64,000 nt of DNA from Trebonia sp963785645 (GTDB lineage: Bacteria > Actinomycetota > Actinomycetes > Streptosporangiales > Streptosporangiaceae). The stretch lies in contig CAWAWG010000006.1 of assembly GCA_963785645.1 (NCBI GenBank), forward strand, positions 62,001 to 126,000, given 5' to 3'. The stretch's first letter is position 1; every line of letters begins with the position of its first letter. The notes below the pieces were generated by a model that searched no databases, was not told the origin of the DNA, and saw only the letters and a program-made list of their open reading frames with translations. Below are positions 25,763 to 35,013 of the stretch, piece after piece. The translations under genes and the position numbers were made by a program.

Positions 25763-27466
25763 ATGAGCGACGACACCGATACGACCAGGTCCGCGGCGGC
25801 CGATGCGGCCGCCGCGCCTCTGGACCTGCTGCTGACCGATGCGGCCACGGGCATGCTGCGCCGGATAAACCCCGGCGGTTCCGGTCTGCGCCTGGCCGCG
25901 GCCCTGGCCGTCAGGCCGCGGCTGGTTGCCGGGCGCGGACGCGACCTGGCGGCCGAGCTTGGCCGGATCGCCATGGGCACCTCACAGGTGCAGCCTTCCC
26001 GGCGGGACCGCCGGTTCTCCGACCCGGGGTGGACCGGCAACCCCCTGCTCCGCCGCACGATGCAGGCGTACCTGGCCTCGGCGCAGGCCGCGGAGGGCGT
26101 CGTGGCCGGGGCCGACCTGGACGAGGCCGATTCGGAACGCGTCGGCTTCGTGCTGACCAACCTGATCGACGCGCTCGCCCCGAGCAATAACCCGCTGCTC
26201 AACCCGGCGGCGATTAAGGCCGCCGTCGACACCGGCGGCGGCAGCCTGCTGACCGGCCTGCGGCAGTTCGTCGGCGACATGGCGGTCCCGCCGCGGGTAC
26301 CGTCCATGGTCGAACCCGACGCGTACCAGGTGGGCGTGGACCTGGCCGTGACCCCGGGGTCGGTGATCCTGCGCACGCCCGTGTTCGAGTTGATCCAGTA
26401 CCGCCCGACCACCCCCACGGTGCGGCAGGTTCCGCTGGTGGTCGTCCCGCCGGTGATCAACAAGTTCTACGTGATGGACCTGGCGCCCGACCGGAGCATG
26501 GCGCAGTACCTGGCCGGCCGCGGCCTGCAGGTGTTCATGATCTCCTGGCGCAACCCCGATGCCCGGCACGCGAAATGGAACCTCGACACCTACGGGCAGG
26601 CCGTACTCGAAGCCATGGAGGCGGCGTCGCGGATCACCGGGAGCGAACAGACCGTGCTCGCCGGGGCCTGCTCGGGCGGCATCATCGCCGCCATGGTCGC
26701 CGCGCACCTGGCGCATACCGGCCAGCAGGACAAGATCGCGGGGTTGACGCTCATGGTCACCGTGCTTGACCAGGCGCATGCGGGCCTGGCCAGCGCGGTC
26801 ATCGACGAACGGACCGCTCGGCTGGCGGCGGCCACGTCCAGCGTCCGCGGCTACCTGGACGGCCGGTCGCTGGCCGAGGTGTTCGCCTGGCTGCGCCCGA
26901 ACGACCTGATCTGGAACTACTGGGTCAACAACTACCTGCTCGGCCAGAAGCCGCCGCGGTTCGACATCCTGTTCTGGAACGCCGACACCACCCGGATGAC
27001 CGCCGGCCTGCACCACGACTTCCTCCGGCTGGGCGCCGACAACGCGCTGGCCAAGCCGGGAAGCGCGACCATGCTCGGGTCGCCGGTAGACCTGGGGCTG
27101 GTCGACCGGGACAGCTACATCGTCGCGGGGATCACCGACCATATCTGCCCGTGGCAGAGCTGCTACCAGTCCACCCAGCTGCTATCAGGAGATAAGCGGT
27201 TTGTGCTGTCCACCAGCGGGCACGTAGCGGCGATGGTCAATCCTCCCGGCAACCCCAAGGCCCGCTACCAGATGGCAGCGCAGTGCCCGGAAGATCCACA
27301 GGAGTGGCTGCGCCTGGCCGAGACCTGCAAGGGGTCCTGGTGGCCGGACTACGCGGACTGGCTGACCGAGCGGTGCGGCGAGGAAAAGGACGCCCCGGTC
27401 GAGCTCGGCGGCGGCGGACTGGCACCGATCAGCGAGGCACCGGGAACCTATGTCTATGACCGCTGA
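25763..27466 (+). CDS. phaC: Polyhydroxyalkanoate synthase, second copy
   Basis: The 567-residue protein is a full-length relative of the synthase at 509-2203. It has the catalytic cysteine in GACSGG (about residue 303), the shared block AEVFAWLRPNDLIWNYWVNNYLLG, and the C-terminal DHICPWQSCY and GHVAAMVNPPG segments with the Asp and His. It lacks frame breaks. ATG 25763 aligns best with the first copy, but ATG 25724 (MEEIPP) has a nearer GAGAG ribosome-like site and may be used. Its last 17 bases overlap a hydrolase start, repeating the architecture of the first cassette. Two synthases may differ in monomer range. Confidence 0.94.
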   Translation: MSDDTDTTRSAAADAAAAPLDLLLTDAATGMLRRINPGGSGLRLAAALAVRPRLVAGRGRDLAAELGRIAMGTSQVQPSRRDRRFSDPGWTGNPLLRRTMQAYLASAQAAEGVVAGADLDEADSERVGFVLTNLIDALAPSNNPLLNPAAIKAAVDTGGGSLLTGLRQFVGDMAVPPRVPSMVEPDAYQVGVDLAVTPGSVILRTPVFELIQYRPTTPTVRQVPLVVVPPVINKFYVMDLAPDRSMAQYLAGRGLQVFMISWRNPDARHAKWNLDTYGQAVLEAMEAASRITGSEQTVLAGACSGGIIAAMVAAHLAHTGQQDKIAGLTLMVTVLDQAHAGLASAVIDERTARLAAATSSVRGYLDGRSLAEVFAWLRPNDLIWNYWVNNYLLGQKPPRFDILFWNADTTRMTAGLHHDFLRLGADNALAKPGSATMLGSPVDLGLVDRDSYIVAGITDHICPWQSCYQSTQLLSGDKRFVLSTSGHVAAMVNPPGNPKARYQMAAQCPEDPQEWLRLAETCKGSWWPDYADWLTERCGEEKDAPVELGGGGLAPISEAPGTYVYDR

Positions 27467-28379
27467 CCCGTCCCGTCCGGAGCAGGACGGGCAAGACCGC
27501 ACAGCAGCTCGCCGGGGCCGGATACTCGGCCGACGGCGGCAGGTCGGATCGGCCGAACGGATGAGGATCGTGACCGCCGGGGGCCGTTCCCTGCGGGTCT
27601 CGGTGCGGGAAGGAACCGCGGACCTGCCGCCGCTGCTGCTGTGCAACGGCATCGGTGCGAGCCTGGAGCTGCTCCAGCCGTTCGTCGACGCGCTTGACCC
27701 GCAGCGGACGGTCATCCGGTTCGACATGCCGGGGATCGGCGGCTCTCCCGCCCCGGTCGTCCCCTACCACCTGGTCACGTTGGCGCCGATGCTGGCCGGC
27801 CTGCTCGACCAGCTCGGCTACCAGCAGGCGGATGTCCTTGGCATCTCCTGGGGAGGAGGGCTCGCGCAGCAGTTCGCGCTGAGCCGCCCGGACCGGGTGC
27901 GCCGCCTGGTGCTGGTCGCGACCGCGCCGGGCGCGTTGATGGTCCCGGGAAAGCCGTGGGTACTGATGCGCATGATCACGCCACGGCGCCACCGGGATCC
28001 GGGGTACGCGGCGCGCATCGCCGGCGAACTGTACGGGGGCACCATCCGGGACGACCCGGCCCTGGCCCGTGAACTGCTGCACGCGACGAGCCGGCTCGGC
28101 CCGGCCCGGGGCTACTACTATCAGCTGCTGGCCGGCCTCGGCTGGACGAGCCTGCCGTGGCTGCCGGGGCTGCGACCGCCCACCTTGATCCTGGCCGGCG
28201 ACGACGACCCCATCATCCCGCTGGTCAACGGGCGGATCATGCACCGGCTGATCCCGGGCAGCCAGCTGCACGTCTATCACGGCGGCCACCTTGAGCTGGC
28301 CGCGGACGCGGAACGCCTGGCCTCGGCCGTCGAGGCGTTCCTCAATGCCGACCTCACCGTGCAGGGGAGCCAGCAATGA
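27450..28379 (+). CDS. alpha/beta-hydrolase, PHA-synthase-associated
   Basis: The 309-residue hydrolase has the triad of the fold: serine in ISWGGGLAQQ, aspartate in LAGDDDPIIP, and histidine in YHGGHLELA near the C-terminus. It starts inside phaC, 17 bases before that gene's stop, so expression is coupled. The protein is the intact counterpart of the truncated hydrolase at the left edge. PHA depolymerases, 3-hydroxyacyl thioesterases and poly-ester esterases all use this scaffold; the constant pairing with phaC is the best clue. No signal peptide is visible, so it is cytoplasmic. Confidence 0.9.
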   Translation: MSMTADPSRPEQDGQDRTAARRGRILGRRRQVGSAERMRIVTAGGRSLRVSVREGTADLPPLLLCNGIGASLELLQPFVDALDPQRTVIRFDMPGIGGSPAPVVPYHLVTLAPMLAGLLDQLGYQQADVLGISWGGGLAQQFALSRPDRVRRLVLVATAPGALMVPGKPWVLMRMITPRRHRDPGYAARIAGELYGGTIRDDPALARELLHATSRLGPARGYYYQLLAGLGWTSLPWLPGLRPPTLILAGDDDPIIPLVNGRIMHRLIPGSQLHVYHGGHLELAADAERLASAVEAFLNADLTVQGSQQ

Positions 28380-28403
28380 CGCCGGCAGCGAGCGTGCCTT
28401 TAC

Positions 28404-28895
28404 CTAGCCCGCCTCGTGGTCAACCAGCCGACGCCGGGACGCTTCCACCTCGGCCTCGGCGGCGGCGCGGTCGGCCCAGGACGCGCCCTCCACGCTCTTG
28501 CCCGGCTCCAGCTGCTTGTAGATCAGGAAGAAGTGCTCGATCTCCTGCCGGTCGAACTCGGGCAGGTGGCGCAGGTCCTGGAGATGTTCCTGGCGCGGGT
28601 CACGTGCGGGCACGCACAGGACCTTGTCGTCGCCGCCCTTCTCGTCGGTCATCCGGAACATGCCGATCGGGCGGCTACGGATCACGCAGCCGGGAAACGT
28701 CGGTTCAAGCACGAGCACCAGCGCGTCGAGCGGATCGCTGTCCAGGCCGAGGGTGCCGGGGATGAAGCCGTAGTCGGCCGGGTACTGGGTCGAGGTGAAC
28801 AGCGTCCGGTCTAGGCGGATCAGGCCGGTGTCGTGGTCGATCTCGTACTTGTTCCTGCTGCCGCGCGGTATCTCGATCCGGACGTCAAATTCCAT
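28404..28895 (-). CDS. ppa: Inorganic pyrophosphatase (family I)
   Basis: The 163-residue enzyme has the family I features: VRIEIPRGSRNKYEID at the start, YPADYGFIP, and the metal-binding DSDPLDALVLVLEP. It hydrolyses pyrophosphate to phosphate in the cytoplasm, driving AMP-forming ligations such as the acyl-CoA ligase next door. The start at 28895 (MEFDVR) gives normal length; the frame is open to 29012 without support. It converges on the hydrolase, 24 bases apart. Confidence 0.96.
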   Translation of the reverse strand: MEFDVRIEIPRGSRNKYEIDHDTGLIRLDRTLFTSTQYPADYGFIPGTLGLDSDPLDALVLVLEPTFPGCVIRSRPIGMFRMTDEKGGDDKVLCVPARDPRQEHLQDLRHLPEFDRQEIEHFFLIYKQLEPGKSVEGASWADRAAAEAEVEASRRRLVDHEAG

Positions 28896-29181
28896 GGCCG
28901 TTGCCCCTGGGTGCTCAGGCGGGTGGCGGGCCGAGTAGTCCTCCCGCCCCCTTCGCGGTGTGATCCCCGACGCTAGGCCGCGCCAAACCCGGCGATAACG
29001 TGCTGGCGACACGAGGATGAGTCACTTAATCGGGCCGGGGGTACAAGAGTTGTGCCGGCGTAACAACGTCCGGGGACAGACTTGATACCGGGGACCGACG
29101 ACCGCCCAGGTGTCCGATCCGACAATGAAGGTTCCCGGCGCCCGCGCTGGCACCGATCCCTCGTCGAAGGAGACGCCGATC

Positions 29182-30696
29182 GTGACGAACCTGGCCAAGA
29201 ACCTGACTGACACCACCCGGGTCCACGCCGGACGGGTGGCGGTGCGGGTGGACAACGCCGCGATGACCTACCGGGCCCTGGACGAGGCGAGCGCCCGGGT
29301 GGCCGGGTTGCTGCACGAGCGCGGCCTCAAGCCCGGCGACCGGGTCGGGATCATGATGCCCAATGTCGCCGAGGTCCCCGTCGTGTACTACGGCGTGCTC
29401 CGGGCGGGCGGCGTCGTCGTCCCGATGAACCCCCTGCTGAAGGCGCGCGAGGTCGCCTATTACCTCGGCGACTCCGGGGCCAGGCTCATCTTCGCCTGGC
29501 ACACGTTCGCGGCCGAGGCCCGCGGCGGGGCGGAGCAGGTTGAGGCGGAATCCATCGTCGTGGACGGAGTCGATTTCCCCGACCTGCTGGCCTCCGCCGC
29601 TCCGGACGACCACGTGGTGCACCGCGGCGACGAAGACACCGCGGTGATCCTTTACACCTCCGGCACGACCGGCCATCCGAAGGGCGCCGAGCTCACCCAC
29701 GGCAACCTGATCAGCAACACCGCGGTGACGCGGACCGACATCGTCCGGGCACGCCCGGACGACGTCATATTCGGCGGGCTTCCGCTGTTCCATGTGTTCG
29801 GGCAGACGGTGGCGCTCAACGTGGCGGTGGCGTCCGGTGCGTGCCTGACCCTGATGCCCCGGTTCGACGCCGCGCACGCCCTGCGGATCATCGCCGACCA
29901 CCGGGTCACCGTCTTCGAAGGCGTGCCGACCATGTACGTGGCGCTGCAGCACGCGCCCGACCGCGCGGACTACGACACGTCCTCGCTGCGGATGTGCATC
30001 TCCGGCGGCGCGGCCCTGCCGGTCGAGGTGCTGCGCGGCTTCGACGAGGCGTTCGGTGTCGCGGTGCTTGAGGGGTACGGCCTGTCGGAAACCTCACCGG
30101 TCGCGTCGTTCAACCATCCCGGCCGCGAACGCAAGCCCGGCTCGATCGGCACGCCCATCAGCGGCGTGGAGATGCGGGTCGTGGATGAAGAAGGCCACGA
30201 GGTCCCCGACGGCGAGGTGGGCGAGATCGTCATCAAGGGGCCGAACGTGATGAAGGGCTACTGGCATCGCCCGGAGGCCACCGCCGAGGCGATCCGCGAC
30301 GGCTGGTTCCGCACCGGCGACCTGGCCCGCGTCGACAAGGACGGGTACTTCTTCATCGTCGACAGGAAGAAGGACCTGATCATCCGCGGCGGCTACAACG
30401 TCTACCCGCGGGAGATCGAGGAGGTGCTCTACGAGCATCCCGCGATCGCCGAGGCCGCCGTGATCGGCCTGCCGCACGCGTCCCTCGGCGAGGAGGTGGG
30501 TGCCATGGTGGCACTTAAGCCAGGTGCCGACATCAGCCCCGAGGAATTGCGGGCGTACGTCAAGAGCCAGGTCGCCGCGTATAAGTACCCGCGCCACGTA
30601 TGGATCACCGACGCGCTGCCCAAGGGCCCGACCGGCAAGATACAGAAGCGGGACATCGTCGTCCCGGCCGTCCCGGCCGACCCGGCCGCGCCGTAA
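29182..30696 (+). CDS. Long-chain acyl-CoA ligase (ANL superfamily)
   Basis: This 504-residue ligase shows the AMP-binding P-loop YTSGTTGHPKGAELTH (about residue 155), YGLSETSPV, the hinge DRKKDLIIRGGYNVYPREIEE, and the catalytic lysine in PKGPTGKIQKRD close to the end. It activates fatty or related acids to acyl-CoA with ATP. I place the start at GTG 29182, behind AAGGAG; the open frame begins at 29110. The 286-bp gap to ppa holds the divergent promoters. It would feed the beta-oxidation and PHA genes seen in the window. Confidence 0.93.
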   Translation: MTNLAKNLTDTTRVHAGRVAVRVDNAAMTYRALDEASARVAGLLHERGLKPGDRVGIMMPNVAEVPVVYYGVLRAGGVVVPMNPLLKAREVAYYLGDSGARLIFAWHTFAAEARGGAEQVEAESIVVDGVDFPDLLASAAPDDHVVHRGDEDTAVILYTSGTTGHPKGAELTHGNLISNTAVTRTDIVRARPDDVIFGGLPLFHVFGQTVALNVAVASGACLTLMPRFDAAHALRIIADHRVTVFEGVPTMYVALQHAPDRADYDTSSLRMCISGGAALPVEVLRGFDEAFGVAVLEGYGLSETSPVASFNHPGRERKPGSIGTPISGVEMRVVDEEGHEVPDGEVGEIVIKGPNVMKGYWHRPEATAEAIRDGWFRTGDLARVDKDGYFFIVDRKKDLIIRGGYNVYPREIEEVLYEHPAIAEAAVIGLPHASLGEEVGAMVALKPGADISPEELRAYVKSQVAAYKYPRHVWITDALPKGPTGKIQKRDIVVPAVPADPAAP

Positions 30697-30847
30697 GGCT
30701 GCTGCTGCTCGCCCCGCCGGGCGGCCTGGGCACGCTCGTGGCTGGTGGGACCGAAAAGCGCTGTTGTGATGGCCGAAGGGTGAATATCAGGAAAATCGCT
30801 AATTTTGGGCCTAGTGCACTCCGTAGTTGAATGATTACGATTTGCTT

Positions 30848-31576
30848 ATGTACGAAACGCTTGCGTGGCTCCGCGATCCGGAGACCGAACCCGCCCTGGG
30901 CGATCTGCTATGCGGGCTGATCAGGGATATCCGGCTGATCCTGGTGCACCCGGACCTCGGCAACACCGCCAAGCTGGGCGCGATTACCCAGGCGGTCGAC
31001 CAGCTGGCCCCGCCGCCCGGGCCGCAGGACAGCGATGCGCCGACAGCGGCCTCCGTCGCGACCTTGCTCGCCCGCGGCACCAGGCCCGCGACGGTCCTTT
31101 TCGAGGAACTGTCGGGCGAGCGGGTCCGCATCGATCTGAGCAGCCGCAGCGACCGGACGCTGACCGTCACCGAGTGCTTTGAACTGCACGCGAGTCCGGG
31201 CATGCGCGGGCACCACCGCACCGGGACGCTGCGCACCGTGGACACCGGATTGGTCGCCGCCGAAGTATCCTCGCTGGTCATCCCGGACCGGCTCCCGGCC
31301 GCCACCCGCCGGACGCTGGGCATCCCCGGCCCGGGCGACCTGGTGACACCGCCCTCCGACATCCCGCTCGGGACGGCGCTGGCCGACCTCGGCGTGCACC
31401 GGGAACCGCTCGGCGCCCGCATGGTGCGCGACATCACCGGCATCTCGGGCAGCGGCGTGTGGGTGGAGTCGTCGGCCCGGATATGGCTAGGCGAAATGCC
31501 GGTCGCACTGGCCAGCGAGCGGGTAACCGCGCAATTCTGCAAGCAGGCCCGCGACCGGCTCGCCAACCGCGTGTGA
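30848..31576 (+). CDS. Chorismate-lyase/UTRA-fold-like protein
   Basis: The protein has about 242 residues. Its C-terminal part (TVTECFELHASPGM ... SSLVIPDRLPAATRRTL ... IPLGTALADLGVHREPL ... RIWLGEMPVALASERV) follows the strand order of chorismate pyruvate-lyase (UbiC) and related UTRA folds, including a final E-R pair. The helical N-terminus is unrecognised. If it acts like UbiC it would make 4-hydroxybenzoate, which would tie in with protocatechuate degradation at 20 kb. That is an inference; some relatives only bind ligands. The start is unclear: ATG 30848 or TTG 30827, neither with a good ribosome site. Confidence 0.6.
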   Translation: MYETLAWLRDPETEPALGDLLCGLIRDIRLILVHPDLGNTAKLGAITQAVDQLAPPPGPQDSDAPTAASVATLLARGTRPATVLFEELSGERVRIDLSSRSDRTLTVTECFELHASPGMRGHHRTGTLRTVDTGLVAAEVSSLVIPDRLPAATRRTLGIPGPGDLVTPPSDIPLGTALADLGVHREPLGARMVRDITGISGSGVWVESSARIWLGEMPVALASERVTAQFCKQARDRLANRV

Positions 31577-31607
31577 CGGGTCGTTCTGATAACCGATCAA
31601 GATCATA

Positions 31608-31633
31608 GTGATTCCGAACGAGTCCGTGTTTCA
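31608..31633 (+). repeat. Dispersed CCGAACGAG repeat, long copy
   Basis: This 26-bp sequence differs at one position from 38451-38476. Its core is CCGAACGAGTCCGTGTTTCA. It lies in the gap between convergent genes. Confidence 0.85.
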
Positions 31634-31652
31634 ACTGGATAGCGATTTATTG

Positions 31653-31670
31653 CTCCTCACGCGTGGGGAG
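31653..31670. terminator. Short hairpin between convergent genes
   Basis: CTCCTCAC and GTGGGGAG pair (one T-G wobble) around a 2-base centre, 34 bases beyond the LysR stop on the minus strand. It is a candidate terminator for either gene. Confidence 0.5.
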
Positions 31671-31703
31671 AGCCGTGGCCGACTTCCTGCTTGGGCTCAA
31701 GCA

Positions 31704-32783
31704 TTACTGTGGCACCGGCTGCTCGTCGGGTGACTGGCTGGCCGATCGGGTGACGCTTTCGGCGGTATCGAACAGGATCTGCTGCAGGTGGCGGCACAGG
31801 TCGCCGTTCCACACCAGGGCAGCGGTCGCGGTCAGCGGCTGATCTTCGAGCCCGACCGGCACCATGTCGCTGTTCATCGTCAGCCGGGACGGCTCGGCCG
31901 GCCCGGTCCGGCGTCCGGCGACGACACTGGGGCCGGTCAGCACCGCGGTGGGCCGGTCCGCGGTCGCGGCGAAGGCGAGGTCCATCTGGAGCGAATGCCG
32001 AAGCGGCGGGTCGGTGAATTCGAAGCGCGGATCGGTGGTACGGAAGACCCGCGTCCAGGCGTCATAGATCCCCGGCTCGGCCCGGCGCGGCCCGTGAATG
32101 ACGTCCATGAGGGCCAGCTCGTCCAGGCTGATCGTCCCGCGGCGCGCCGCCGCGTGCTGCCGGGGAAGCCACGCGTCGGGTTCGAATTCTCCGAGGCTCA
32201 TGGCGTCCAGCGTGGCCGGGAGTGCTTCGGGGCGGACCGTCAGCCAGCCGAGGCCGACGTCAGCCCGGCGTTCCTGGATCAGCGAGAATTCGGCGTCGAG
32301 CGCGGTCTCCATCCAGATGAGTTCCACGCCGTCACCGGCCGCCGCCCGCAGTGCGGAGGCGGCCGCGACCGCGAGCGCGTCCGGTAGCCGGGGCGGCACG
32401 ACCACGTGCAGGCGCTGTCGTCCCAGGCCCGCCGCCTGCCTGGCCCGGTCCACCTCCCGATCGACCAGCGACAGCACGGCGCGGGAGGCGTCAAGCAATA
32501 TGGCACCGGCCGCGGTAAGCCGCAGCCCTTCACGGCGGCGCTGCAGCAGTGGCGCGCCGACGATCTCTTCGAGCCGCCGGATCTGCTGGCTCAAGGTGGG
32601 CTGGGCGATGAACATCTGCTCCGCCGCCTGGGTGAAGCTGCCCGCGTCAACGAGTGCCACGAAGTACCGCAGATGCCTCAGTTCAAGCCCCTGCGGCGCC
32701 CCCGCATCGGCCCCACGGGACTGAACCGATCTCTCCTCTGCTCGGCTCATGTCGGTCGGTTCGTCCAAGTGGGCTACCTTCAT
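31704..32783 (-). CDS. LysR-family transcriptional regulator
   Basis: The 359-residue protein has a LysR helix-turn-helix (LRHLRYFVALVDAGSFTQAAEQMFIAQPTLSQQIRRLEE, described as about residues 36-74) and a periplasmic-binding-type effector domain. The ATG at 32783 follows GGGGAAGGG. An N-terminal tail of about 35 residues precedes the DNA-binding domain, longer than usual. No divergent target gene is adjacent: upstream lies 235 bp and then the 3' end of another leftward gene. Its target and inducer therefore cannot be guessed from context. Confidence 0.93.
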   Translation of the reverse strand: MKVAHLDEPTDMSRAEERSVQSRGADAGAPQGLELRHLRYFVALVDAGSFTQAAEQMFIAQPTLSQQIRRLEEIVGAPLLQRRREGLRLTAAGAILLDASRAVLSLVDREVDRARQAAGLGRQRLHVVVPPRLPDALAVAAASALRAAAGDGVELIWMETALDAEFSLIQERRADVGLGWLTVRPEALPATLDAMSLGEFEPDAWLPRQHAAARRGTISLDELALMDVIHGPRRAEPGIYDAWTRVFRTTDPRFEFTDPPLRHSLQMDLAFAATADRPTAVLTGPSVVAGRRTGPAEPSRLTMNSDMVPVGLEDQPLTATAALVWNGDLCRHLQQILFDTAESVTRSASQSPDEQPVPQ

Positions 32784-33018
32784 CGTCCCTTCCCCAGTCA
32801 GGCAATTGAACGCTATCGCTCAATCCGGACATCGGGCATTGGGCGACCGGGACGATGCTGAGGACAGCCATCGTGCGGGGCGAACAACACGGGGCGAACA
32901 ACGGCCGGGAGGCACCACCTTACGTTCGGGCCAAGATCTTTTGGCCGCCGCGGTGGCTGCACCTCACCGAGCGCAGCACCGGCCGGGACCTGCCGGTGCT
33001 GCGGCCCGGGGTGGTATT

Positions 33019-34272
33019 TCAAGATCCGGCAGGCAGTGGCGCCGGCTCACCTCCCGGACTCGCGGTCGCCTCGCCGGCGGGGGGCGCCGAGGTAGCCGAT
33101 GTGCCAGTGGGAGGCGCCGGCGTGGTCGTCGCGCTGGCTCGCCATAGTTCCCGGATGATGACCTGGAGGGCGCCGGCGACGGGGATGGACAGCAGGGCCG
33201 CCACGAAACTGCCGAAGAAGCCGCCGACCCAGTCGCCGATCGACGTCCCGATCAGCAGCGACAGCAAGACGATCAGCGGATTGACGTTGGTCGTGCGGCT
33301 CATGATGATGGGGTTCAGTACGTGGTTTTCGATCTGCTGGTAGACGATGAACGCGACCATGGTGATGATGCCCGCGGTGAGCGAGCGGGCGAAAAGCGCG
33401 AACGCGACCGTGGGTATGCCGGCCAGTGCGCCGCCGACCATGGGCAGGAAGTCGACCAGCGCGACCCACAGCCCCCAGAGCAGCGGGAAGGGAACCCCGA
33501 GCAGGGTGAGCGTGACGAACATGACCACGCCGGCGATCAGCGAGGTCAGCAGGTTGCCGAACGCGTAGCCGGTCGCCGACTGGCTGATCTCGCGCGCCAC
33601 ACCGCTGTAGTACGCCGCCCGGTCGGGCTCCATCGTCCCGAGTATCGCCTGGCCGATCTTCGGCCCCTCGATCAGGAAGAGCACGATCAAGGCGAAGATG
33701 GTCGCGAGCGTGGCAAGCAGCGACGCGGCGCCCTCGCCCGCGGTCAGGGCCGGCTTGGCCAGGGTCGACCCGAGGCTCTTCAGCTTCGGTGCGTTTTTGT
33801 TGATCCAGGCCTGCAGGTGAAAGCGGGAGACCAGGTGGCCAATCGGGCCCTGGCCGTGCTCGGCGGCCTGCACGTAAGAGGGCAGTTTCTGGGAGAGGTG
33901 AGTCACCCCGTGGGCCAGCGGATAGCCGAAGGCCGCCAGCAGGCCGATGAAGACCGCCACCGTCCAGATGGAAACGATGGTCACGGACCAGCCGCGGCTA
34001 CGGATCCCCCACTGCTGGAGTTTCACCACCATGGGATTGAGGATCAGGCTGATGAACCCGGCGACCAGGATCATCAGCAGGACATCGCGAATACGGTAAG
34101 CGAGCTTGCCCGCGAGGTACGTGACGACCACGACCGCGACGGTCACCAGGATGGTGGCCAGCGGGATGCCGCGCCTGGCGGCGGCGTCCCGCAGCCGTCG
34201 GTGCTGAACGCGGACGCGAACCTCATTCCCGGCGTCGGCCGGGGCGGGGCTAACGGGGCTGACGTCGGTCAC
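33019..34272 (-). CDS. AI-2E/PerM-family membrane transporter
   Basis: The 417-residue protein has about eight hydrophobic segments: two near residues 38-80, one near 95-115, and a dense set from 205 to 365 containing GLWVALVDFLPMVGGALAGIP and NVNPLIVLLSLLIGTSIGDWVGG. These are hallmarks of the AI-2E family (TqsA/YdiK/PerM). Family members are secondary exporters, some driven by sodium; substrates are largely unknown. The C-terminal tail is Pro/Ala/Thr-rich. The start is GTG 34272, 7 bases after the HdeD-like gene stops, so the pair is probably co-transcribed. Confidence 0.9.
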   Translation of the reverse strand: MTDVSPVSPAPADAGNEVRVRVQHRRLRDAAARRGIPLATILVTVAVVVVTYLAGKLAYRIRDVLLMILVAGFISLILNPMVVKLQQWGIRSRGWSVTIVSIWTVAVFIGLLAAFGYPLAHGVTHLSQKLPSYVQAAEHGQGPIGHLVSRFHLQAWINKNAPKLKSLGSTLAKPALTAGEGAASLLATLATIFALIVLFLIEGPKIGQAILGTMEPDRAAYYSGVAREISQSATGYAFGNLLTSLIAGVVMFVTLTLLGVPFPLLWGLWVALVDFLPMVGGALAGIPTVAFALFARSLTAGIITMVAFIVYQQIENHVLNPIIMSRTTNVNPLIVLLSLLIGTSIGDWVGGFFGSFVAALLSIPVAGALQVIIRELWRASATTTPAPPTGTSATSAPPAGEATASPGGEPAPLPAGS

Positions 34273-34279
34273 CGGAGGC

Positions 34280-34852
34280 TCAGGCCGCGTGGCGCGCGCT
34301 GCGCAGTTCCGAGGAAAGCGACTTTATGCGTCCGCCGATCTGGTGGACGTGGATGCCAGCGTTGATCTGCGCAAAACCGTAGATAAGGCTGAACAGACCG
34401 AACAGCAGGGCCAGGGTGAGCGCACCGACCCCGGGCCGGGCGAACAGCAGTACCCCGAACGCCACCGATATCAGGCCGGACACGAAGAAAAGCGCGCGGA
34501 TGCCCGCCGTCTCTCCGGCCTGGAAGCCGGCGAAGAACTCGGCCAGGCCGCCGGCAAACGCCCAGACGCCAATCACGAGGACCAGCACGAACGCGGTCGG
34601 CTTGGGCCAGACCAGGGCGGCCACGCCGGCCGCCAGGTCGACCAGCGCGAGCAGCAGGTGACCGATGACCGGACCGGCATCGCGGCCGCTGAAGGCCCGA
34701 ACGGACTGCAGACCGGCGTCAACGAACGCGTAGACCGCGAACAAGACAACAAGCGCGAGAATCGTGACACCAGGCCAGACAATGGCGACGATCCCGACGA
34801 TGACGGCCAACACGCCGAGCAAGATCAGCGAGGTGGACGCGGACTTTAGCAT
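34280..34852 (-). CDS. HdeD-family membrane protein
   Basis: This 190-residue protein consists of six predicted membrane helices in three pairs, with a WPGVTILALV-type motif repeated as VWPKPTAFVLVLVIGVW and ARPGVGALTLALLFG. This is the DUF308/HdeD pattern. HdeD is linked to acid resistance in enterobacteria; in actinobacteria the role is unknown. I choose ATG 34852 because GGAAAGGA lies 9 bases upstream; the ATG at 34861 abuts that site. It leads a two-gene unit with the AI-2E transporter. Confidence 0.88.
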   Translation of the reverse strand: MLKSASTSLILLGVLAVIVGIVAIVWPGVTILALVVLFAVYAFVDAGLQSVRAFSGRDAGPVIGHLLLALVDLAAGVAALVWPKPTAFVLVLVIGVWAFAGGLAEFFAGFQAGETAGIRALFFVSGLISVAFGVLLFARPGVGALTLALLFGLFSLIYGFAQINAGIHVHQIGGRIKSLSSELRSARHAA

Positions 34853-34882
34853 GACAGGCATTCCTTTCCGACTGCCTCAGCC

Positions 34883-34932
34883 GCACCACCGTTCGGATAA
34901 GCCTGTGGTGCGTGTCACGCTTACTAGACACG
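34883..34932. promoter_or_regulatory. Two small inverted repeats upstream of the HdeD-like gene
   Basis: GCACCAC-N15-GTGGTGC (34883-34911) and CGTGTC-N10-GACACG (34911-34932) lie 31-80 bp before the start. They may be regulator sites; no family can be named. Confidence 0.4.
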
Positions 34933-35013
34933 AGGACCGGTGCCCGCGGCCAACATCTGCCGCCTATAGCCGCATAGGCGGAAGCTAGGAAAAAACGAAG
35001 AATCCGACCGGCG

